Assembly: GCF_009668025.1 (NCBI RefSeq)
Contig: NZ_WJXZ01000006.1
Location: forward strand, 62,001-126,000
Direction: 5' to 3'
Length of the DNA: 64,000 nt
DNA from: Larkinella terrae
GTDB taxonomy: Bacteria; Bacteroidota; Bacteroidia; Cytophagales; Spirosomataceae
Below the pieces are notes generated by a model that did no database searches, was not told the DNA's origin, and saw nothing but the letters and a program-made list of their open reading frames with translations. Position 1 is the stretch's first letter. Each line of letters starts with the position of its first letter. Shown here in pieces: positions 25,151-31,171 of the stretch. Position numbers and translations under genes: made by a program.

Positions 25151-25273
25151 GGGGCGAAGGTACGGATTTCTTGCGGGGGCGGCTTGCTCATGCCCCAAAG
25201 ATACGCCCTGGTTATATTCCAGGTTGGGGCGGTAGATTGGAATAGGTGAATTTATAGTGCGGGAATCGGACGA

Positions 25274-25507
25274 TTAGTTTACTGGATCAAATACAGGATA
25301 CTTATTAACCTCTATCATGGCTGAATCAAAATCATGTCCCAGCCAGAATCCGTGGAAATGTATCAATTGGACAGCATCATAATTCTCAATTTCGACATTG
25401 TAGCCGCCAGCAGAACCCCATAATTCATTCTTATAAGGTTCCCACCAAACTTTTGCCTTCCATCCCTTTTCTTGCAGGACTTTCTGTAATTGAGCTGATT
25501 TTGACAT
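25274..25507 (-). CDS. Hypothetical small protein, coupled to an XRE regulator
   Basis: From ATG 25507 (MSKSAQLQKVLQ) 77 residues, beginning two bases after the XRE gene's stop. It has an N-terminal helix, then Trp-rich strands (WKAKVWWEPYKNELWGSAGGY) and a HFHGFWLGHDF segment. The close spacing to the XRE gene suggests a regulator-target pair, which could be a toxin-antitoxin-like or superinfection module, but the protein matches no toxin family I know. Confidence 0.45.
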   Translation of the reverse strand: MSKSAQLQKVLQEKGWKAKVWWEPYKNELWGSAGGYNVEIENYDAVQLIHFHGFWLGHDFDSAMIEVNKYPVFDPVN

Positions 25508-25509
25508 GG

Positions 25510-25716
25510 CTAGCAAAGCATAAAGCGAAACAATAAAGCCTCTAATGAAACATTGTAAAGTGCAGCTAGCCGGTTGGCTTCGGCTACACTAGGCGTTTTG
25601 TTGCCCTCTTCAAACTTGGTTAAGTTCTCAGGCGTAACATCTGTCTGAGTAGCAACCGAATCCACGGATAGGTTTGCCCGGTTTCGTAATAGCTTTAAAT
25701 TTCTTGGTAAATACAT
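25510..25716 (-). CDS. Small XRE-family HTH protein
   Basis: A 68-residue protein that is essentially one XRE helix-turn-helix: LKLLRNRANLSVDSVATQ, then DVTPENLTKFEEGNKTPSV with the recognition helix, and a C-terminal ALYNVSLEALLF. Such short XRE proteins act as dimeric repressors. It is preceded by a tiny membrane peptide and followed by a 77-residue unknown on the same strand. Confidence 0.75.
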   Translation of the reverse strand: MYLPRNLKLLRNRANLSVDSVATQTDVTPENLTKFEEGNKTPSVAEANRLAALYNVSLEALLFRFMLC

Positions 25717-25729
25717 GATGGGGTTTATT

Positions 25730-25810
25730 TTAAAATATGATCTCCCAAATAGTGATCACTAAAACGGCGACCACAAACAAAAAAGCCAGGAATGTGCATC
25801 CTAATCTCAT
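25730..25810 (-). CDS. 26-residue single-span membrane peptide
   Basis: The frame ATG 25810 to TAA 25730 encodes MRLGCTFLAFL followed by a hydrophobic run and a short IWEIIF end, one transmembrane segment in 26 residues. Its ATG overlaps the TGA of the upstream gene (ATGA), which argues for translation. Such peptides may be type I-like toxins, lysis or exclusion peptides, or regulators of membrane proteins. It precedes an XRE gene by 13 bases. Confidence 0.4.
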   Translation of the reverse strand: MRLGCTFLAFLFVVAVLVITIWEIIF

Positions 25811-25995
25811 GGCTTCACTTGATGTACAGTGAATCTACTGCGACCTCCACCGAGCGTTTCGATGTGATCGTAAGTCTTTTTTATGCCATCAAATCTTACG
25901 GCCTGGGCGGGGTCTATAGTTGAGCCATATCCGGCGCTGCTGGTTCTTCCGGTGTAAAAGCGATTACTGCCGATAAAGCGGATTAAATAGTCCAT
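25807..25995 (-). CDS. Hypothetical small basic protein
   Basis: From ATG 25995 (MDYLIRFIGSNRFYTGRTS) 62 residues; an upstream extension to 26082 would overlap the neighbouring gene. The start is directly preceded by a repeated leader that also precedes the next gene upstream. It ends in ATGA with the membrane peptide. Family not recognised. Confidence 0.45.
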   Translation of the reverse strand: MDYLIRFIGSNRFYTGRTSSAGYGSTIDPAQAVRFDGIKKTYDHIETLGGGRSRFTVHQVKP

Positions 25996-26010
25996 AAAAC
26001 GAGTGATTAA
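25991..26010 (-). repeat. Repeated translational leader, copy 1
   Basis: On the minus strand TTAAT-CACTCGTTTTATGGAC; the ATG is the start codon of the gene at 25995. An almost identical sequence surrounds the start at 26210, and a degenerate copy lies at 26608-26625. Confidence 0.5.
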
Positions 26011-26210
26011 ATAATTGGCTTGATGCCCTTGATGGCGTTTTTTGCTTCGTACTGAATGTTTTCGTAGCTCATTTCGAGACACTCTTCATATTCGAGTCCA
26101 TAAGTTGACTCTGCTTCTTTTTTGATTTTTTTAGGTGTTTGATAGCCCTTGGCAATCTTCGTCAACGCAACTAACATGGCATTGAATTGCTTCTTCTGTT
26201 TCGAGTCCAT
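26007..26210 (-). CDS. Hypothetical small basic protein
   Basis: A 67-residue Lys-rich protein, helical throughout (KKQFNAMLVALTKIAKGYQ, then YEECLEMSYENIQYEAKNA). Its start codon lies in copy 2 of the repeated leader, so it and the gene at 25995 are probably regulated or translated in the same way. Family not recognised. Confidence 0.45.
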   Translation of the reverse strand: MDSKQKKQFNAMLVALTKIAKGYQTPKKIKKEAESTYGLEYEECLEMSYENIQYEAKNAIKGIKPII

Positions 26211-26225
26211 AAAACGAGTGGTTAA
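26206..26225 (-). repeat. Repeated translational leader, copy 2
   Basis: On the minus strand TTAACCACTCGTTTTATGGAC, differing from copy 1 at only one or two positions, with the ATG as start codon of the gene at 26210. Shared leaders suggest duplication of a gene cassette or a common binding site. Confidence 0.5.
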
Positions 26226-26351
26226 TAAGTTGTGATTCGCAGGTTTATTTAAAAATAGTGTTTACCTTCACTTCAATTAGTTCATTCTGAGTCTCTCTTC
26301 CGCCCCTTTATTCTAAGCTGCCGGTCCAGTCTCTCTCTAACCGACAGCAAC

Positions 26352-26612
26352 ATGCTCCTAATCTTTTCCGTCATATTTCCCGATAGTTCGGAAATTCGAC
26401 CACTGGTTTTTTATTCAGAAAGTATTGAAATAGGCTTTGATGTTCTCAACAGCCATATCAAGCACGGCATTGTTCTCCTATCTGCTGTTTTACGGGATAT
26501 TAACGGGACAGAAACTAGGCTGCCTATTGAAGCCATTGATGGCGAGCCGGTGAAGGAGTACATTGAGCGACTACAAATTGAGTGGGAGAAAATCTTGAAA
26601 AGAAGATCTTAA
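26352..26612 (+). CDS. Hypothetical phage protein
   Basis: An 86-residue protein beginning with a hydrophobic strand (MLLIFSVIF) that continues as a beta-rich fold with a final charged helix (VKEYIERLQIEWEKILKRRS). It is divergent from the minus-strand cluster. Its stop lies in a degenerate copy of the leader repeat (TAAAACGAGTG). Family not recognised. Confidence 0.5.
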   Translation: MLLIFSVIFPDSSEIRPLVFYSESIEIGFDVLNSHIKHGIVLLSAVLRDINGTETRLPIEAIDGEPVKEYIERLQIEWEKILKRRS

Positions 26613-26625
26613 AACGAGTGTTTAA
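26608..26625. repeat. Leader repeat, degenerate copy 3
   Basis: TTAAAACGAGTGTTTAA keeps the core of the repeat found ahead of two minus-strand genes, but the ATG position has changed to AAG. It overlaps the stop of the gene ending at 26612. Confidence 0.4.
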
Positions 26626-26634
26626 GTTTTGGGG

Positions 26635-26673
26635 CCGAATCTTAAACAAGAGGCATCCTTGATTAAGATTCGG
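26635..26673. repeat. Long inverted repeat (11-bp plus 4-bp stem)
   Basis: CCGAATCTTAA at 26635-26645 is matched by TTAAGATTCGG at 26663-26673, and CAAG/CTTG pair inside it around a 7-base loop. No T-run follows on either strand, though T-rich sequence is nearby. It could be a terminator without a clean tail, a recombination or protein-binding site, or a small structured RNA. Confidence 0.5.
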
Positions 26674-26773
26674 ACGTTTATCATTTATATACTTTTCTTC
26701 CCTTTCTATACCCATCCTCGCCGACCTGCATAGAAAACCGCAATTTCCTATGTATATCAACCCGGTCCACCAA

Positions 26774-26911
26774 TCAGCGTCCCGAAAACGGTGGTTTGCG
26801 TCCCGGCGTTGTTGGACTAGGTGGCGGGTTGCAGCGAGAGGCAGTAATCACCCACCGCCAGCCAGTAAGCACCCGCTTCCTCCGGTCGATCTCGGCGTTG
26901 GTCAGGTTCAT
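26774..26911 (-). pseudogene. Remnant of a small phage gene (frameshift and stop)
   Basis: A start at 26911 overlaps the preceding stop as ATGA and gives MNLTNAEIDRRKR, but the same frame then turns into low-complexity sequence. One base away, the other frame reads EEAGAYWLAVGDYCLSLQ, then an in-frame TAG, then SNNAGTQTTVFGTLIGGPG, which looks like real protein. Read together this is a decayed gene with one frameshift and one nonsense codon. The original function is unknown. Confidence 0.4.
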
Positions 26912-27351
26912 GGCTTAGGTATTTTATCAAATCGAACCCCGCAACTATGGCATGAATAATACGAGTCAGTTACCCAACTGGAAAAACCGGGGCCTAAAAC
27001 ACCATTGCCTTCCCGCAATTCAATCAACGCCACATCTTTACTTCGACAAACTGGGCATTTGATGGGCTTTTCTTTTGTAGGCCTCGGAAGTTGTTCAATT
27101 GGCTTAAAAATATCTACTGACGAATCACTGTTTAAGGGCGGCAACAGATCATAGACATTCACTCCAAGCACCTCGGCAATTTTATAAAGATGTTCGTATT
27201 GCAAAGCCTGACGCCCCGACTCAATATTACTCAACGAGCCACGCGACAACCCCAGAACCATAGCAAAGCGGGTTTGATTAACCCCTGCATCCTTTCGGGC
27301 CTGCCTAACCCGTTTACCTATTTCTACATTTAGTTCCATCTTCTGTTCCAT
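26908..27351 (-). CDS. XRE regulator fused to a C-terminal zinc ribbon
   Basis: A 147-residue protein. Residues 9-70 are an XRE helix-turn-helix (IGKRVRQARKDAGVNQ, then LGLSRGSLSNIESGRQ as recognition region, then LYKIAEVLGVNVYDLLP). After a Pro/Lys linker, CPVC near residue 98 and CHSCG near residue 133 form a four-Cys zinc ribbon. A metal-binding C-terminus is not usual for short phage XRE repressors and may sense metal or redox state or aid binding; that is inference. An ATG four codons in (MELNVEIG) is also possible. Confidence 0.75.
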   Translation of the reverse strand: MEQKMELNVEIGKRVRQARKDAGVNQTRFAMVLGLSRGSLSNIESGRQALQYEHLYKIAEVLGVNVYDLLPPLNSDSSVDIFKPIEQLPRPTKEKPIKCPVCRSKDVALIELREGNGVLGPGFSSWVTDSYYSCHSCGVRFDKIPKP

Positions 27352-27386
27352 CTTCTTGCCGCCCGGCGCGGGGGCTGGCGGGGGTG

Positions 27387-27833
27387 TTAGTTGATTAATG
27401 CCAGCGTTAAGGCGTTTTGGGCCTGATACTTACCAACGGAACTCAGTTTTGACGCGCGATTGCCAGCCACGTTGAGCACATTTACTTGAAAGTTTTTGAT
27501 CCAGTTCTCAAGCTCAATGGCATTGGGATTAGCGACGAATGGCTTCTTAGCCGAGACGCAACAGTTTTTCGTCAGCTTGAAACCCGATGAATCGGTAGAC
27601 CCAAACCAAACCGTCGCATCGGAGTCCACAACATTCCGGCGTGTTCGGGGCGGGTAGTTAGGGCTGCTGTCATCAATGAGTCCATAGTCAGCCAGCCACG
27701 GAGCCGGACCGTCTTCGGTTAGAAACCCTTTTGGAGTCACCCCGCCAGTTTCAATTCCGAGTTCGCGGGCCACCTTCAACGCTAACTGATCGATTCCGGT
27801 CTGACCCCCTGAAATGATTTTGATAACTGCCAT
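27387..27833 (-). CDS. YpsA/molybdenum-carrier-like SLOG family protein
   Basis: A 148-residue protein with the nucleotide-binding Rossmann-like pattern of the SLOG superfamily: IKIISGGQTGIDQLALKVA at the N-terminus, GGVTPKGFLTEDG, and later RNVVDSDATVWFGS. This matches the 'putative molybdenum carrier'/YpsA-related group. SLOG proteins bind nucleotides or nucleotide-derived ligands, and several act in bacterial defence systems. In a prophage accessory zone it could be part of, or a counter to, a signalling-based defence. That role is inference; the family assignment is fairly firm. Confidence 0.7.
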   Translation of the reverse strand: MAVIKIISGGQTGIDQLALKVARELGIETGGVTPKGFLTEDGPAPWLADYGLIDDSSPNYPPRTRRNVVDSDATVWFGSTDSSGFKLTKNCCVSAKKPFVANPNAIELENWIKNFQVNVLNVAGNRASKLSSVGKYQAQNALTLALIN

Positions 27834-27938
27834 ATCTATTTTCGTATAACCTACTGTAAATGTAGTAAATAAATTAATTAAAGTATATACTTTTTAGAAT
27901 TTATTTTTTATCTTTAGGTGCACCAAATCACTACTTCA

Positions 27939-28409
27939 ATGGAAGACTTAGATCCTTTATTCGTTCAAGTTATGCAACAGGCTAAAACGCAAAGGCGTGC
28001 AAAGTTCTCGCGTTCGGGTCAATTATCTCTTGGTGACATTATTGATCGAATCGAGCCTTTGATCGCTAATCAGCCAGACGTGATTGAGCTTTACAAAGAA
28101 GAGGCTACCGTGCGCTACGACTTTGGCTATTTGTTTCCAACTGAAATAGATAGCTGGCGGGGCAGTTATGATGAACTAGCCCTGAACTATACCGAAGAGG
28201 GAAAAGAGACTGCGATCACAGCGTTTCTTGAATTGCTCAAGTCCGCTGTTGGCAAAACATTTGAGGGGTATAAGGGTGGCGACTATGTAATGAATGAAAA
28301 TACACCGGTCTGGGTGGCAAACTATGGAAACTCAGGCAATACGGCGATTATTGACGTACTTAATCAAGAGCATACAGTTATCTTAATTACCGCATATCGT
28401 GAGTTTTGA
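27939..28409 (+). CDS. Hypothetical phage protein, divergent from the SLOG gene
   Basis: From ATG 27939 (MEDLDPLFVQVM) 156 residues; a start at 27918 is possible. A conserved-looking core reads VRYDFGYLFPTEIDSWRGSYDELALN (in two halves: VRYDFGYLFPTEID and SWRGSYDELALN), then GKTFEGYKGGDYVM and TPVWVANYGNSGNT. The pattern of Trp, Tyr and Gly suggests a compact alpha/beta domain. It shares the 105-base gap at 27834-27938 with the SLOG gene. I do not know a function for it. Confidence 0.55.
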   Translation: MEDLDPLFVQVMQQAKTQRRAKFSRSGQLSLGDIIDRIEPLIANQPDVIELYKEEATVRYDFGYLFPTEIDSWRGSYDELALNYTEEGKETAITAFLELLKSAVGKTFEGYKGGDYVMNENTPVWVANYGNSGNTAIIDVLNQEHTVILITAYREF

Positions 28410-28422
28410 TTTAATTTGCTTC

Positions 28423-28608
28423 ATGCCAGCAGACGAACCCAAACGCCCCGGCCGGAAAACGAAAGCACCAGAGGAGAAAACGCAACCCCTCTATGTCAAA
28501 GTTTCTCCGGCTTCCATTGAAATACTGGATCAGCAAGAGAATAAAAGCAAGTTTGTGGACAAAGCCATAAAGGAGAAACACCGGCGTGACTCCCGCCGTC
28601 GCCCCTAA
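28423..28608 (+). CDS. Small basic protein, ribbon-helix-helix-like
   Basis: From ATG 28423 (MPADEPKRPGRKTK) 61 residues. A basic tail is followed by PLYVKVSPASIEILDQQ and a KSKFVDKAIKEKH helix, matching a strand-helix-helix layout like ribbon-helix-helix proteins. The fit is weaker than for the 7147 gene. It starts 13 bases after the previous stop; an upstream GTG at 28399 is possible. Confidence 0.45.
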   Translation: MPADEPKRPGRKTKAPEEKTQPLYVKVSPASIEILDQQENKSKFVDKAIKEKHRRDSRRRP

Positions 28609-28648
28609 ACCGCCCCAGCCCTCCGGCGCGGGCATCCGTCAACACGCT

Positions 28649-28816
28649 ATGGAAACGCAATTACCAGAAATCACGGCCGAATCATTGGTCTCATTCTCTA
28701 AATCTCTCCAGATGAACTTTGCACTGACGAGACTTACGGCCGAAGACCTCAACAAGGTGCAAAATTCCGCCAGAAAGATTCAGGCTGCCCTGCGCCGGTT
28801 AGGGCCCAAACCATAA
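28649..28816 (+). CDS. Hypothetical helical 55-residue protein
   Basis: From ATG 28649 (METQLPEITAESLV) 55 residues, helical with a regular Leu/Ile pattern (LVSFSKSLQMNFALTRL, LNKVQNSARKIQAALRRL). It competes with a minus-strand frame that codes for a clear hydrophobic stretch, so only one of the two can be the functional reading. Family not recognised. Confidence 0.35.
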   Translation: METQLPEITAESLVSFSKSLQMNFALTRLTAEDLNKVQNSARKIQAALRRLGPKP

Positions 28817-28937
28817 GCCACCGCACCACCCACACCAGCGCCAGCGGCAGCAGCAGGGCGGCCAGGCACACAAAGGCCACCCAGAACTGCGAGTCGATCA
28901 GCCGGGCCGCCGGAGCGGTGACGGCGAAGGAAGTGCT
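28749..28937 (-). pseudogene. Remnant of a small membrane protein gene
   Basis: The minus strand between stop codons at 28938 and 28749 reads TSFAVTAPAARLIDSQFW and then a 25-residue hydrophobic segment (LAALLLPLALVWVV region) without any start codon. The segment is GC-rich compared with its surroundings. It is most likely the tail end of a gene cut off by recombination. Low confidence. Confidence 0.3.
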
Positions 28938-29001
28938 TTATCCTGGCAAGTAGCATTTTGGCGGTTTTAGGCTATATTTGCGGCAAATCACCTGAATTGC
29001 G

Positions 29002-29298
29002 ATGAAAATTAAACTAGTCGGTGAAGGATCAAGTACCCCTGTGGTCAATGCCAAAGGCTTTGTTGAAACGGAAATTCAGTTTGACGAAAGCGAAGAAGAG
29101 CAAACCTACCGGATTGAAGGTAAGAAAGGCTCCATTTCGCTGGTAACGACCTCGACGCCAGAGGGAGAAGTCCATACGCTGCTGATCAACAATAAGAGCC
29201 GCTTTTCCGGCACTGCCTACGAACTCGAGCAGTTCTTTGATGCCGTGACGGACATTGCCCGCTCAAGCCAGGTCCTCATCGACGTCACTAAGCCCTAA
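29002..29298 (+). CDS. Hypothetical beta-rich protein beside the integrase
   Basis: A 98-residue protein, acidic, with alternating strands (FVETEIQFDESEEEQTYRIEG, split as FVETEIQFD and EEEQTYRIEG; VHTLLINNKSRFSG) and a C-terminal helix (YELEQFFDAVTDIAR). Its last 36 bases overlap the 3' end of the convergent integrase gene. Family not recognised. Confidence 0.5.
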   Translation: MKIKLVGEGSSTPVVNAKGFVETEIQFDESEEEQTYRIEGKKGSISLVTTSTPEGEVHTLLINNKSRFSGTAYELEQFFDAVTDIARSSQVLIDVTKP

Positions 29299-30744
29299 CG
29301 CCTGCCGCTCCAAAAACTTCTCCAGTATCTTCGGAGCAGCATTGATGTACTTTTCCTGTTGAAGCAAATTGCTATGCCCCGCATTGCCTTTTAAAACCCT
29401 TGCCGGACTGCCGGAAATAGCCCGGTTGGTCATGCCCGAATCCCGGCCCAGGCCAAACACGAGATGGATCGGTTTTCCATCCTCATCTTTTAATCCCAGA
29501 TCCTTCCCCACCCGGCGCAGTGTTTCCCAAAAATCCCGGTAGGTTCCGTAGTATAAGCCCGCGATGCCGCCGTATTTGCGAATCAGCCGCAGGGCGCGGG
29601 GTGTAAACTCGGAGGTGATCTTCAGGCGGGTTCCGCGCTGTTTCTTTCGGGGGTGGTTGATGTATTGAATCCCGTTTTTAAAGCGGTGGATCTTCATAAT
29701 CGGAAGCGAACAGTAATCGGCGTGGTGTAAACACAATTCACCGGCCACCAGCCAGGAATCAATGATCCACCGGTCCTCTGCTTCCAGTTCGGCATCTTCG
29801 AGCTGGTTGAGCGTTTCGACCGATAAGGGCTTTGCGCCCGAGGTTCGGCCGGTCCGAATGGTGTAGCTGCTGGTCGGGTCGTTCTTGATGTATTCTTTAC
29901 TGACCGCATACCGGCACAGGCGGCCAAAAAAAGTCTGGCTCAGGGCGATGGTCGACGCTTTTACTTTCCGCCCCGTATTGCCCACCAGCTGATTCATCGC
30001 CCATTCTTTGAAGTTAACCAGGAAGGAGGGCTTGACGGAAACCATCAACAGACCCACCAGCTGATTGGCTTCCAGGTAACGCAGAATAAGCTGCCACTGG
30101 CTGATGTCGTTCTCAAAGGTCTTTTTACTGATCTCATCATCGGTGCGCGTATACTGGTCATCATTGATCAGCTTGATCCGAAAGGTTTTGTACTCTTCAA
30201 ATACATCCACCAGTTTTCGTTCGACCGCCACCGTGCCGGTTTCGATCAGGTTTTCGATGCGGGTCTGCCAGGCAGTGAACCGGTCCTGGTAGGCCGGGGT
30301 CTGGGTTCCGTAGGGTCGGTAAAGGGACAGTTCTTCTTCCTGCTCCATCAATTGCAGGGTCAACTGGTGGAGGAACGGTGCGGCAATGAGTTTCTTTTTA
30401 TCGCGCAGCATCACCTGGGCCAGTTGAAAATGCGTCCGGTAAAATTCCAGGTCCGCCTTCAGGATGGCGTGATCGTCCAGTTTGGGGTTGTAATAGGGCT
30501 TTCCCTCGGGTGTAACGGCGTTTGGCTTGGTGTTGACCGGCAGCGGGTGGCGATCCCAGGCCAGGCGGGTCGTCTGAAAATGGGTAGAGAACGGACCATA
30601 CCGCTTTTCTTTGCCCTGTTCTTTGAGAAAGATATTGACCTCAATAATTCCGCTTAATGCCTGTCCGGGCAAAAGGCGGGCGCGCGTTTTCCGAAACTTA
30701 AAGGAGCAGCGCATGGGCAGCGTATGCAGCAAGTAGTACGACAT
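29263..30744 (-). CDS. Tyrosine recombinase (phage integrase) with altered catalytic motifs
   Basis: A 493-residue protein with an N-terminal arm-binding part, a SAM-like domain (about 175-290) and a C-terminal catalytic domain. The tail KGNAGHSNLLQQEKYIN (452-468) holds the conserved GH and the nucleophile Tyr466, and KKQRGT near 367 supplies the beta-hairpin Lys. But the first catalytic Arg region reads GELCLHHADY, with His340 where Arg is expected, and the HxxR box reads GLGR (431-434), keeping Arg but losing His. It lies at the prophage's right end, so it is the likely integrase; whether it is active is uncertain. Confidence 0.75.
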   Translation of the reverse strand: MSYYLLHTLPMRCSFKFRKTRARLLPGQALSGIIEVNIFLKEQGKEKRYGPFSTHFQTTRLAWDRHPLPVNTKPNAVTPEGKPYYNPKLDDHAILKADLEFYRTHFQLAQVMLRDKKKLIAAPFLHQLTLQLMEQEEELSLYRPYGTQTPAYQDRFTAWQTRIENLIETGTVAVERKLVDVFEEYKTFRIKLINDDQYTRTDDEISKKTFENDISQWQLILRYLEANQLVGLLMVSVKPSFLVNFKEWAMNQLVGNTGRKVKASTIALSQTFFGRLCRYAVSKEYIKNDPTSSYTIRTGRTSGAKPLSVETLNQLEDAELEAEDRWIIDSWLVAGELCLHHADYCSLPIMKIHRFKNGIQYINHPRKKQRGTRLKITSEFTPRALRLIRKYGGIAGLYYGTYRDFWETLRRVGKDLGLKDEDGKPIHLVFGLGRDSGMTNRAISGSPARVLKGNAGHSNLLQQEKYINAAPKILEKFLERQALGLSDVDEDLA

Positions 30745-31115
30745 ACAGTTTCCGGTTTGAATGGGTGGTGTCAGAGCCGGAAATATGCAGAAAAATACTC
30801 ATGTAAAGCAAGCGGGCTGCCCGGGGCGATTTGGACTTATTTGGGATATGGATAGGATGAAAGCAGGGTTTGTCAAAAAAATCTCGGAGAAAACACTTTG
30901 TAACCATTGGACAAAATGGGTATCAGAAAATGGGATAATATTTTTGCCGGGCTGAAATTTAGTACTAGTCTAATTCTAGTTAATCCGGCCCGTTTTTGAG
31001 GTAACCAATGCGGTAACTTCGCGGCCGTTTTGGGGATTGCGTTTTAAACTCCGTGAAGGGTATTTTATCAGGCAGTGAGTTGGAATCAGGATCGGAAAAC
31101 CTTTTACCAAAAGGA
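30745..31115. other. Non-coding region at the prophage right border
   Basis: About 370 bases upstream of the integrase with no supportable gene and no tRNA. It probably holds the integrase promoter and the right attachment site. A short inverted repeat ACTAG-N7-CTAGT lies at about 30964-30980. The att core cannot be defined because the other prophage end is outside the window. Confidence 0.4.
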
Positions 31116-31146
31116 TTTGACTACGTCGTTTAGAACCGTAAATTGG
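31116..31146 (+). promoter_or_regulatory. Bacteroidota-type promoter ahead of the phospho-sugar mutase
   Basis: TTTG at 31116-31119 and TAAATTGG at 31139-31146 are 19 bases apart, matching the -33 TTTG and -7 TAnnTTTG pattern of Bacteroidota. The start codon is 25 bases downstream. Confidence 0.45.
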
Positions 31147-31171
31147 CAACCGATTCTAACACTCATTCTTT

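Noticed and set aside
25991-26625. Possible CRISPR-like repeat array from the three TAAAACGAGTG copies
   Set aside because: Spacings are about 215 and 400 bases and contain genes, so this is not an array; no CRISPR array or cas gene was seen anywhere.
30761-30955. Plus-strand frame of 64 residues upstream of the integrase
   Set aside because: No domain pattern and it lies in the expected integrase promoter/att region.
30745-31171. tRNA or tmRNA gene as integration target
   Set aside because: No cloverleaf or T-loop sequence could be found near the prophage right end.
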